The translations under genes were made by a program, and so were the position numbers. From Mycobacterium haemophilum DSM 44634 (GTDB taxonomy: Bacteria > Actinomycetota > Actinomycetes > Mycobacteriales > Mycobacteriaceae), in assembly GCF_000340435.2 (NCBI RefSeq), contig NZ_CP011883.2, positions 1,460,607-1,524,606 of the forward strand: a DNA stretch of 64,000 nucleotides, written 5' to 3'. Under the pieces are notes generated by a model. That model had not been told where the DNA came from. It did no database searches and was given only the letters and a program-made list of their open reading frames with translations. Positions 24,472-32,476 of the stretch are shown one piece after another; the first letter of the stretch is position 1; every line of letters starts with the position of its first letter.

Positions 24472-25832
24472 TTGTCCCGGGCATGTCGGGCGAAACCGCG
24501 TTGGCCCGCACAGAAACTGGAGGTGCGACTGCAACAGGTTGCTCCGTGTCGAGGTTATTGGTACTCACCAACAAGCCCATCGTGCACCGGTTGCCGGAAT
24601 GGTTTCCGAACTCGCGCAGCGAAGTGGTGCTGGTAAGCACGCCGGCCGCCCTGGCGGCTTCGGGACTTGATAACCCGGACGCCCACTTTCGTCATGTGCA
24701 TTCGGTGAGCGGGTTTGCCGATCCGTCGCTCGAGGAGGAGTTGTTCCAGCTGTGCCGCCAGTTTGGCGTTGAGCGAATCCTGTCGACCGGTGAGCGCGAG
24801 GTATTGCCCGCGGCGCGGTTGCGCGAACGCCTGGGCTTGCCGGGTATCGACGTGCCGACCGCGACCGCTTTCCGGGACAAGTTCGTCATGAAATCACTTG
24901 TCGCCGCCGCTGGATTGCCGGTGGCGCCGATGCGTCGGGTGGATGACGTTGCGGCACTGCGGGACTTCGCTGCCGAGGTCGGATATCCCGTGCTCGTCAA
25001 GCCGCTCGATCGTGGTGGTTCGGCGGGAATCCAGGTGCTCGGCGATGCCGACGATCTGGAGGCGGTCATCGGCGGACGAGGCGCTGCGGCGTGGTGTGCG
25101 CCCATGCTCGCTGAAGCGTGGATAGCGGGTGATTTCTATCAGGTCAACGGTTTGATGGACGATGGCGTCGTGGTGCTGGGCCAGCCCTGCTACAACCCGT
25201 ACTCCGACTGGTTCACGGTCGCCTTCAGTGTTCCCGCTATGAGCGGCATGCTGCCCGAGACCGACCCGCTGGCCGTCCGTCTTCGGGCGGCGACCGGGCA
25301 GGTTTTGGCCGCGTTGCCGCCGGTGCCCGGTGTTTGTGCCTTCCATGCCGAGTTCTTTCACACTCCTGAGGACCGGCTGGTGTTGGGCGAGATCGCTTGT
25401 CGCGCCGGCGGGGCTGACATCGTAAATATCCACGAGGCGGTGTTGGGGGTGAATCTGCACGGCGCGAGCTTGCTCGGCCAGGCCGGACGTCGGGCTCCGT
25501 TGCACTATGCGACCGAGAGGTCTCGGCAAGGATTTGCATACTTCCCACCTGCTCGCGGTGTGCTGCGTGACATCCCGGTCCGCTGCCCCCTGCCCAACGT
25601 TCTCACTTACTCGGTGACCGGCGAGTGCGGGCGCAGCTACGGCGGCGCTGACGCTCGCGGGCCGACCGTCGCGAAGATGACCTTCACGCTGTCCACCTCC
25701 GATGTGCGAGCCGAGTTGCGCCAGATCGAGCAGTGGTGGGAACGAAACACGGTGTGGGAGAACCGGACGAGCGCTGTTCCCAACGGCGCCGCGCGGCTTT
25801 TACAACCGGCACCCGACGAGGAGGTGTGCTGA
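24468..25832 (+). CDS. ATP-grasp ligase, second copy
   Basis: A 454-residue paralogue of the preceding ligase, sharing VLVKPLDRGGSAGIQVL and LVLGEIACRAGGA. It begins MIVPGMSGETALARTE, a distinct N terminus, and the ATG overlaps the previous stop (ATGA at 24468). Long stretches are almost identical to copy one, whereas the N terminus and residues around the GMLPETDP segment and metal-binding strand have diverged. This suggests two ligases with different acyl or amine partners, which would permit two amide bonds, as in dipeptidyl nucleosides. Confidence 0.85.
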   Translation: MIVPGMSGETALARTETGGATATGCSVSRLLVLTNKPIVHRLPEWFPNSRSEVVLVSTPAALAASGLDNPDAHFRHVHSVSGFADPSLEEELFQLCRQFGVERILSTGEREVLPAARLRERLGLPGIDVPTATAFRDKFVMKSLVAAAGLPVAPMRRVDDVAALRDFAAEVGYPVLVKPLDRGGSAGIQVLGDADDLEAVIGGRGAAAWCAPMLAEAWIAGDFYQVNGLMDDGVVVLGQPCYNPYSDWFTVAFSVPAMSGMLPETDPLAVRLRAATGQVLAALPPVPGVCAFHAEFFHTPEDRLVLGEIACRAGGADIVNIHEAVLGVNLHGASLLGQAGRRAPLHYATERSRQGFAYFPPARGVLRDIPVRCPLPNVLTYSVTGECGRSYGGADARGPTVAKMTFTLSTSDVRAELRQIEQWWERNTVWENRTSAVPNGAARLLQPAPDEEVC

Positions 25833-25833
25833 G

Positions 25834-27504
25834 ATGATTGTGCTCGGTGTCAATGGGTGGGGCGACGGCCGGGGTGCTGGCCACGATGATCCCGCCGCCG
25901 CACTCGTCGTTGATGGGCGGCTGGTGGCCTTCGTCGAAGAGGAACGGCTCAACCGCGTCCGGCACTCGCGATCGATGCTGCCCGTGCTCGCGGTGGACTA
26001 CGTGCTCCGGGAAGGGGGCATCGAACTCGACGATGTCGATGTGGTGGCGTGCGGCTGGGATCTGCCACGGCTGAACAACCTTCGCGGCAGGTCGTGGGAT
26101 CTGGACGACGCGCAATTCGTCCGGCGCATCACCGGCCAGCAGCCGCACCGCATACCCCGAGTGTGCTGGGTGGCACATCATGATGCACATGCCGCATCGG
26201 TGTTCTTATGGTCCGGATTGGCCTCGGCGGCAGTCCTTATCGCTGACGGGCGCGGCGAGGACACCTCCATATCGATCTACCGGGCCCGCGGAAACAAACT
26301 TGAGTTCGTGCGCTCCTGGCCGTTCGAGCAGTCGCTCGGCTTGTTCTACCAGTCGGTCGGCGAGCATTGCGGATTCGGGCGTTACGACGCCGGCAAGACC
26401 ATGGGACTGGCGTCCTACGGACGCGCGGGCACCCGTCCGTTCATGTCATGGCGCGACGACGACATCGTCACTCCCGTCCCGCCGTGCGACCGCGCCAGCG
26501 CGGTCCACCGGTCCTGGGATGCGCTCCTGGACCGCCGGTACGGACCGCCCGTGCGGATCGCGCCGGGTTTTGACACGCTGCGCTCCCGCCCAATTCGGCA
26601 CGACGTTGACGTTGCGAACCTAAAACCGGGCGTAGCGGCGGATGCCCAAGCCGCCGTGGACGATCTGATGTTTGCGTTGGCGCGCTACGCGCTCCAGACG
26701 ACTGGCGAACACGATCTCTGTGTCGCCGGCGGCGTGGCATTGAACTGTGTCGCGAACGGCAGCCTCGTCGACCGCGGCGTGCCACTTCACCTCATGCCGG
26801 CACCACACGATGCCGGTGTGGCGCTGGGCGCTGCTCTGCTGGTATCCGCCCAGCATGGTCTGTCGATTAAGCATGATGGCCGAACCGACCTCGGTCCCGG
26901 TTATTCCTCGGGCATGATACGAGATCACCTGGTACACACCGGCTTCGACGTTGTTGAGCTAGATGATCCTGCCGAAGCGGCAGCCGAACGGTTGAGCCGG
27001 GGACAGGTGCTGGGTTGGTTCCAGGGCCGAGCCGAGGTCGGTCCGCGAGCATTGGGCCATCGCAGCATCCTGGCTTCACCTTCGGTCGTCGAGCATCGCG
27101 ACCGTGTCAACCGCGTGAAACGGCGTGAGCGGTGGCGTCCATTCGCACCGGCGCTGCTGGCCGAAGAGTCCCGGTACCTTTTCGGTCGCGACATCGACTC
27201 TCCGTATATGCAAATGAGTTTCACGCTGACTGACTGTGCCGTCGCGGAATATCCCGCCATCGCGCACGTTGATCAAACGGCTCGCCCGCAAACTGTGCAG
27301 CCCGGAACCGGCCCCTACGCCGACCTGCTGTGCGAAATGCGCGATCAGAATGGGCACGGCGTGGTGCTCAACACCTCGTTCAACGGTCCTGGTGAACCGA
27401 TTGTCTGTACCCCGGAGGACGCGATACGCGCCTTTGCCACCATGCCGCTCGACGCGCTGATCATCGAGAATTTCCTCATTGCAAGAAAGGGACTCGAATC
27501 GTGA
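25834..27504 (+). CDS. TobZ/NodU-type O-carbamoyltransferase, first copy
   Basis: A 556-residue carbamoyltransferase of the TobZ/NovN/CmcH family, which moves the carbamoyl group from carbamoyl phosphate through an adenylate to a hydroxyl or amine. The N-terminal Kae1-like domain starts MIVLGVNG and carries the metal-binding H115-x3-H119 (VAHHDAHAAS) and DGRGEDTSISIYRA; CVAGGVALNCVANG is the conserved loop. The C-terminal YrdC-like domain has RPFAPALLAEESRYLF and VVLNTSFNGPGEPIVCTPEDA. The family includes PolO, which makes carbamoylpolyoxamic acid in polyoxin. A strong GAGGAGG precedes the ATG. The stop overlaps the next GTG (GTGA). Confidence 0.9.
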   Translation: MIVLGVNGWGDGRGAGHDDPAAALVVDGRLVAFVEEERLNRVRHSRSMLPVLAVDYVLREGGIELDDVDVVACGWDLPRLNNLRGRSWDLDDAQFVRRITGQQPHRIPRVCWVAHHDAHAASVFLWSGLASAAVLIADGRGEDTSISIYRARGNKLEFVRSWPFEQSLGLFYQSVGEHCGFGRYDAGKTMGLASYGRAGTRPFMSWRDDDIVTPVPPCDRASAVHRSWDALLDRRYGPPVRIAPGFDTLRSRPIRHDVDVANLKPGVAADAQAAVDDLMFALARYALQTTGEHDLCVAGGVALNCVANGSLVDRGVPLHLMPAPHDAGVALGAALLVSAQHGLSIKHDGRTDLGPGYSSGMIRDHLVHTGFDVVELDDPAEAAAERLSRGQVLGWFQGRAEVGPRALGHRSILASPSVVEHRDRVNRVKRRERWRPFAPALLAEESRYLFGRDIDSPYMQMSFTLTDCAVAEYPAIAHVDQTARPQTVQPGTGPYADLLCEMRDQNGHGVVLNTSFNGPGEPIVCTPEDAIRAFATMPLDALIIENFLIARKGLES

Positions 27505-28133
27505 CAACAACCTTCGACTCGACCCACTTCACCACGGCGATGTCCGCTGCCCGGCTACTGTCCGACCCGTGGCAATGGTGCTACCTACCCGAGGCGCTGG
27601 CCGCAACGGACAGTGCAGCTTTGGCCGCCGAATTCCCCAGCCATCTGCTGGTCCAGCGCAAAGAAGACGCGTATGCCACCATGAGCTATCAGCAGTCGCG
27701 GGGGCCGCTGCGCATCGGGTCAGACAACCTCTCCACGCGCTGGCGCCAATTCACCGAATTCCTGTACAGCGACCGCTACACAAAGCTAGCCGAACAGCTC
27801 ACCGGCTATCGGCTAGCCGATTGTGTGCTGGACCTTACCGTCTATGAATACGGGTCGCGTGATTGGCTTGGTGCGCACCTTGACAAAACGAATCGCCGTG
27901 TGGTGCAGATCTTTTACTTCACGCAGGGTTGGAAGGACGGCGACGGTGGATGCCTGGGCATCCTGCGCACGCGCTCCGACGCCGAGCCGCATCGGCGGCT
28001 GCCGCCACGCACGGGCAGCAGCGCGGTGCTGTGTCCCTCTGATGGTGCGTGGCACCAGGTCGAGGCCGTGACGAGTCCTCATGCCCGACGCCGCTCCCTG
28101 GTGGCGCGGTTCATCACATCCGGTACGGAATGA
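27501..28133 (+). CDS. Prolyl-4-hydroxylase-like 2-oxoglutarate oxygenase, second
   Basis: A 210-residue oxygenase with iron ligands H126-x-D128 (GAHLDKTNRR) and distal H185 (DGAWHQVE) and a C-terminal RRSLVARF holding the 2-oxoglutarate arginine. It is only distantly similar to the 21466 oxygenase. Its position between two carbamoyltransferases suggests that it creates or modifies a hydroxyl that is then carbamoylated, or hydroxylates the carbamoylated side chain as PolL is thought to do for polyoxamic acid. The GTG start overlaps the upstream stop. Confidence 0.82.
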   Translation: MTTTFDSTHFTTAMSAARLLSDPWQWCYLPEALAATDSAALAAEFPSHLLVQRKEDAYATMSYQQSRGPLRIGSDNLSTRWRQFTEFLYSDRYTKLAEQLTGYRLADCVLDLTVYEYGSRDWLGAHLDKTNRRVVQIFYFTQGWKDGDGGCLGILRTRSDAEPHRRLPPRTGSSAVLCPSDGAWHQVEAVTSPHARRRSLVARFITSGTE

Positions 28134-28142
28134 GGGGGGCGG

Positions 28143-29801
28143 ATGATCGTTCTGGGACTTAATGGTTGGACAGAGTCGACGCACGATCCGTCGGCGGCCT
28201 TGGTGGTCGACGGTGAAGTGGTGGGGTTCGTCGAAGAAGAACGGCTCAACCGGGTGCGGCACGCCCCGGGTATGGTCCCGAAGCTGGCGGTGCAGTGGGT
28301 ACTGCGCGAAGCCGGCATCGGGTTGGATGATGTGGACGCCCTCGCCTACGGCTGGGATCTACCGAGATACGGGCGAATCCGCAATGAGCGCTGGGACCTT
28401 GCGGACCGCGATTTCGTACGCACAGTGACCGGCATGGAACCACGTCGCACCCCCAAGGTGCACTGGGTTAGCCATCACCAGGCACACGCCGCGTCGGTGT
28501 ACCTGCGATCCGGACTGCCGGCGGCTGCGGTGGTGGTGGTCGACGGGCGCGGCGACGACGAGTCGATCAGCGTCTTTCGCGCGCGCGGACATGAACTGGA
28601 ATTGGTGCGTGCGTGGTCGTTCCACGCCTCGTTGGGGATCTTCTACCGCGAGGTGTCGGTGCACTGCGGGTTCGGGCGGTTCGACGCGGGCAAGACGATG
28701 GGGCTGGCGTCCTACGCGGACCCGGTCGGCGACTTGCCGTTGCAGTGGCGCGACGGCGACATCGTCTCGACGGTGCCAGCCCAGCCCCGAGCACGCGACG
28801 TGCACGAGCAATGGCGGCGGTATTTGGTGAATCGCTTCGGCCCCGGCGCGCGGGTGCCGACGCGATACGACGAGCTGCGCTCCCGCCGAGCGAGCGCACC
28901 GACAGCCACGGAGTTACTGAAGCCACACGTGGCGGCGTGGGCGCAGGAGACCGTGAACACGACCCTGGAATCGTTGGCGGACTTCGCAATCCAGATCACT
29001 GGCGAACACGCGCTGTGTGTGTCCGGTGGCGTCGCGCTCAACTGCGTGGCGAACGGCCGGCTGGTCGAACGCGGATTCGATCTCCATCTTGAGCCGACCC
29101 CGGACGACTCGGGAGTGGCGCTGGGGGCGGCCCTCCTCGTTGCCGCACGGGCCGGCGATCCGGTCCGCGGTGATGCGCGCGCGGACCTGGGGCCTCGCTA
29201 CGACTCCGCGCAGGTCGGGTCGTATCTAGCGGAGTTAGGTTGGCCTGCAAAGGAACTCGACGATCCGGCGAGTACGGCGGTCGAGCGCTTGGGCCGCGGC
29301 CAGGTGCTGGGCTGGTTCCAAGGCCGGGCGGAAGCCGGTCCGCGAGCGCTGGGTCATCGCAGCATCCTCGCCTTGCCGGCGATTGCCGCGCACCACGACC
29401 GTGTCAACGGCATCAAGCGGCGGGAAAAATGGCGCCCGTTCGCGCCCGCGCTGCTGCATGACGAGTCGCGGTATCTGTTCGGGCGCGACGTCGACTCGCC
29501 GTACATGCAGCAGAGTTTCCCCCTCACCGACCAAGCCGGCATCGACAATCCCGCCGTTACACACGTTGATGGGACGGCTCGTCCGCAGACCGTGCGACCC
29601 GGCGCCGGCCGCTACGCCGACCTGCTGTGTGGGCTACGCGAGCAGCACGGGCACGGCGTCGTCCTCAACACCTCGTTTAACGGCCCCGGCGAACCCATCG
29701 TCTGCACCCCGGAGGACGCGTTGCGCGCGTTCGCCAGCATGCCGCTCGATGCCCTGATCATCGAAAACTACCTCGTCGAGCGCAAAAACGTCGGACGGTA
29801 A
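28143..29801 (+). CDS. TobZ/NodU-type O-carbamoyltransferase, second copy
   Basis: A 552-residue paralogue of the 25834 gene with the same architecture: MIVLGLNGW, metal motif H111-x3-H115 (VSHHQAHAAS), DGRGDDESISVFRA, CVSGGVALNCVANG, and the C-terminal RPFAPALLHDESRYLF and TSFNGPGEPIVCTPEDA. All catalytic motifs are intact, so it should be active. Two copies imply two carbamoylation sites or two acceptors. The ATG follows GAGGGGGGCGG by a few bases. This is the last gene of the operon; xerC follows 64 bases later. Confidence 0.9.
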   Translation: MIVLGLNGWTESTHDPSAALVVDGEVVGFVEEERLNRVRHAPGMVPKLAVQWVLREAGIGLDDVDALAYGWDLPRYGRIRNERWDLADRDFVRTVTGMEPRRTPKVHWVSHHQAHAASVYLRSGLPAAAVVVVDGRGDDESISVFRARGHELELVRAWSFHASLGIFYREVSVHCGFGRFDAGKTMGLASYADPVGDLPLQWRDGDIVSTVPAQPRARDVHEQWRRYLVNRFGPGARVPTRYDELRSRRASAPTATELLKPHVAAWAQETVNTTLESLADFAIQITGEHALCVSGGVALNCVANGRLVERGFDLHLEPTPDDSGVALGAALLVAARAGDPVRGDARADLGPRYDSAQVGSYLAELGWPAKELDDPASTAVERLGRGQVLGWFQGRAEAGPRALGHRSILALPAIAAHHDRVNGIKRREKWRPFAPALLHDESRYLFGRDVDSPYMQQSFPLTDQAGIDNPAVTHVDGTARPQTVRPGAGRYADLLCGLREQHGHGVVLNTSFNGPGEPIVCTPEDALRAFASMPLDALIIENYLVERKNVGR

Positions 29802-29865
29802 CACCCCGACAACAGTTCGGCGCGTCGACGGCGGAACGCCGCGCGGAGTCTGCAAACGTGGGGGA

Positions 29866-30774
29866 GTGCCGGACCACAGCGTGGCGATCCTCGACGAGTT
29901 CGATGAGTACCTCGCGCTGCAGTGCGGCCGCTCGGCGCACACCCGTCGCGCGTATCTGGGTGACCTGCGGTCGTTGTTGGCCCATCTCGAGGAACGGGGA
30001 TCCGGTCTCGACCAACTGAGCCTGCCGGCGCTGCGCTCGTGGCTGGCGGCGGCGGCCGGTGCCGGCGCGGCTCGCACCACGCTGGCCCGTCGCACTTCGG
30101 CGGTCAAGGCATTTACCGCGTGGGCGAAGCGGCGTGGCCTGCTCGCGGCGGACCCCGCCGGCCGGTTGCAGGTGCCCAAGGCGCATCGCACCCTGCCGGC
30201 GGTGCTGCGTCAGGATCAGGCGTTGCAGGCCATGGCAGCAGCACAATCCGGCGCCGAGCAGGGTGATCCGCTGGCTTTGCGGGACCGGCTGATCGTCGAA
30301 ATGTTGTACGCCACCGGGATCCGGGTCAGTGAGCTGTGCGGCCTGGACATCGACGATGTGGACACCCGGTACCGGCTGGTCCGGGTGCTGGGGAAGGGCA
30401 ACAAACAGCGCACCGCGCCGTTCGGGGTACCGGCCGCCGACGCACTGCGCGGCTGGCTGGACGACGGGCGTCCGGCGTTGGTCACCGCGGAATCCGGGTC
30501 AGCGCTGCTGCTGGGCGCACGAGGGCGACGGCTCGATGTGCGCCAGGCCCGCACTGTGGTGCACCAAACCGTCGCCGCGGTAGCCAGTGCGCCCGATATC
30601 GGACCGCATGGGCTGCGGCACAGCGCGGCTACCCATCTGCTCGAAGGCGGTGCTGATCTGCGGGTCGTTCAGGAATTATTGGGGCATTCCAGCCTGGCGA
30701 CCACCCAGCTGTACACCCATGTCGCGGTCTCGCGGCTGCGTGCGGTGCACGATCAGGCCCACCCGCGCGCCTAG
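29866..30774 (+). CDS. xerC: Tyrosine recombinase XerC
   Basis: Site-specific recombinase that with XerD resolves chromosome dimers at dif. The 302-residue product has the N-terminal SAM-like DNA-binding domain (10-95) and the catalytic domain with the first arginine in ATGIRVSELCGLD, HGLRHSAATHLL, LLGHSSLATTQ and the nucleophilic tyrosine in LYTHV. It corresponds to Rv2894c, the first conserved gene after the island. It is the chromosomal housekeeping recombinase rather than an island integrase, judging by its length and position. GTG start at 29866 follows GGGGGAG. Confidence 0.93.
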   Translation: MPDHSVAILDEFDEYLALQCGRSAHTRRAYLGDLRSLLAHLEERGSGLDQLSLPALRSWLAAAAGAGAARTTLARRTSAVKAFTAWAKRRGLLAADPAGRLQVPKAHRTLPAVLRQDQALQAMAAAQSGAEQGDPLALRDRLIVEMLYATGIRVSELCGLDIDDVDTRYRLVRVLGKGNKQRTAPFGVPAADALRGWLDDGRPALVTAESGSALLLGARGRRLDVRQARTVVHQTVAAVASAPDIGPHGLRHSAATHLLEGGADLRVVQELLGHSSLATTQLYTHVAVSRLRAVHDQAHPRA

Positions 30775-30801
30775 CGCGTGCTGACGACGTTGAATGTGCA
30801 C

Positions 30802-31359
30802 TCAGGGCGCCGACACGCCGGGCGGGGTCACCACGGCCGCACATTCGAAGCCGTAAAAGCACACTCGACGCCAAGCCAGCGGTTTAAGCCGGATGGCGGT
30901 GGATTTCAGCAGGCCCAGCGGATCGACATAATCGGCGCCGGACGCCGGACCCCACATGGCGCCCCAGTGCAGACACGCCGCGGCCGGGCAGCCGAGGTGC
31001 CCGGCTACCAGCTCGCCGATTACGGTCTGGGCCGTCACCGGCTGACCGGCCCGCACTGCCGCCCGCACCGGTTCGTAGCTGGTGTGCAGGCCGCCAGGGT
31101 GGGCTAGCGATACCACCGGCCGTCCGGCCAGCAGCCCGGCAAACACCACGGTCGCTTCGCCCGCGGCGTATACCGGCTGACCGGGCGCGCCGGCCAGGTC
31201 CACACCGCGGTGCCCGGGATTCCAATCCGGCGACGGCGCATTGAATCCCCGGACTACGACCGGCCGTGGTCGCAGCGGCCAATCCAGTCGAGCATCATCG
31301 GCAACCGCCGGTGCCGCGCTGACCAGGGCCATGCTCACGATCAGCGCCACCCATCGCAC
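30802..31359 (-). CDS. Secreted M23-family (LytM-like) peptidase
   Basis: A 185-residue secreted protein matching Rv2891. The N terminus (VRWVALIVSMALVSAAPAVA) is a signal peptide with an AVA cleavage site. The peptidase M23 core is seen as GHRGVDLAGAPGQPVYAA and CLHWGAMW, containing the H-x3-D and H-x-G zinc-site patterns. Such enzymes cleave peptidoglycan cross-bridges or act as noncatalytic activators. The GTG at 31359 is chosen because the signal peptide begins there; an in-frame ATG at 31491 would add 44 residues ahead of it. Convergent with xerC with a 27-base gap. Confidence 0.85.
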   Translation of the reverse strand: MRWVALIVSMALVSAAPAVADDARLDWPLRPRPVVVRGFNAPSPDWNPGHRGVDLAGAPGQPVYAAGEATVVFAGLLAGRPVVSLAHPGGLHTSYEPVRAAVRAGQPVTAQTVIGELVAGHLGCPAAACLHWGAMWGPASGADYVDPLGLLKSTAIRLKPLAWRRVCFYGFECAAVVTPPGVSAP

Positions 31360-31576
31360 GTTGTTCAGTTCAGCGGCGCGGCGACGACCGGGCCAGTCAC
31401 CACTGTCGGTGCTGTGGAAAAACCACCGGCCGAGTCGGTGTAAACTGCTGCTCGCAGCTCGTATTAGCGGGCTGACTTCGCGCGTCTGCACCGCGGCCCC
31501 GTTTTCCAGGGCCGCAACAGCATGCCGAGCGGTCCCGCCCCACTAGCGGGTCCGGCATTGCCGCAGACGCCAGGGT

Positions 31577-31596
31577 CCGGCTTCAGCCGAAGCCGG
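31577..31596 (+). promoter_or_regulatory. rpsB leader stem-loop
   Basis: CCGGCTTC and GAAGCCGG pair perfectly around a 4-base loop about 35 bases before the rpsB start, followed by the ribosome site AAAAGGA. A further imperfect GC-rich hairpin lies just upstream. rpsB leaders in many bacteria are structured and allow feedback by S2; that this one does so is inference. Confidence 0.55.
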
Positions 31597-31630
31597 GCAA
31601 CAACCGACACGAAAAGGACATGGGCTCACT

Positions 31631-32464
31631 ATGGCTGTTGTGACCATGAAGCAGCTGCTTGACAGCGGCACCCACTTCGGGCACCAGACCCGCCGTTGGA
31701 ATCCCAAGATGAAGCGGTTCATTTTCACCGACCGCAACGGCATCTACATCATCGATCTGCAGCAGACGCTGACTTTCATCGACAAGGCTTACGAGTTCGT
31801 CAAAGAGACCGTCGCCCACGGCGGCTCAGTGTTGTTCGTTGGCACCAAGAAGCAGGCGCAGGAGTCGGTCGCGGCCGAAGCGACTCGCGTCGGCATGCCG
31901 TATGTGAACCAGCGCTGGCTGGGCGGCATGCTCACCAACTTCTCTACCGTGCACAAGCGGCTGCAGCGCCTCAAGGAGCTGGAGGCGATGGAGCAGACCG
32001 GCGGTTTCGAGGGTCGCACCAAGAAGGAGATCTTGGGCCTGACCCGGGAGAAAAACAAGCTGGAGCGCAGCCTGGGCGGTATCCGGGATATGGCCAAGGT
32101 GCCGTCGGCGATCTGGGTTGTCGACACGAACAAAGAGCACATCGCCGTTGGCGAGGCCCGCAAACTGGGCATCCCGGTGATCGCGATCCTGGACACCAAC
32201 TGCGACCCCGACGAGGTCGACTACCCGATCCCGGGCAACGACGACGCGATCCGCTCGGCGGCGCTGCTGACCAAGGTGATCGCGTCCGCGGTTGCCGAAG
32301 GCTTGCAGGCCCGTGCCGGCCTGGGGCGCGGTGACGGCAAGCCCGAGGCGGAAGCCGTTGAGCCGCTTCCGGAATGGGAGCAGGAGCTGTTGGCCGGTGC
32401 TGGTGCCAGCGCCCCCACCGACTTGGGCGCAGGCGTATCCGAGACCACCACTGACCCCTCATAG
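31631..32464 (+). CDS. rpsB: Small ribosomal subunit protein S2
   Basis: A 277-residue ribosomal protein S2. It begins MAVVTMKQLLDSGTHFGHQTRRWNPKM and contains NQRWLGGMLTNFSTV and PVIAILDTNCDPDEVDYPIPGNDDA, the signature segments. The acidic, low-complexity C-terminal tail is typical of mycobacteria. It forms the standard operon with tsf, 12 bases downstream. Confidence 0.98.
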   Translation: MAVVTMKQLLDSGTHFGHQTRRWNPKMKRFIFTDRNGIYIIDLQQTLTFIDKAYEFVKETVAHGGSVLFVGTKKQAQESVAAEATRVGMPYVNQRWLGGMLTNFSTVHKRLQRLKELEAMEQTGGFEGRTKKEILGLTREKNKLERSLGGIRDMAKVPSAIWVVDTNKEHIAVGEARKLGIPVIAILDTNCDPDEVDYPIPGNDDAIRSAALLTKVIASAVAEGLQARAGLGRGDGKPEAEAVEPLPEWEQELLAGAGASAPTDLGAGVSETTTDPS

Positions 32465-32476
32465 GAAGGCTGAGCA

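Noticed and set aside
29866..30774. xerC as the integrase of the island
   Set aside because: It is the housekeeping recombinase found at this position in H37Rv without the island, and I see no attachment-site duplication.
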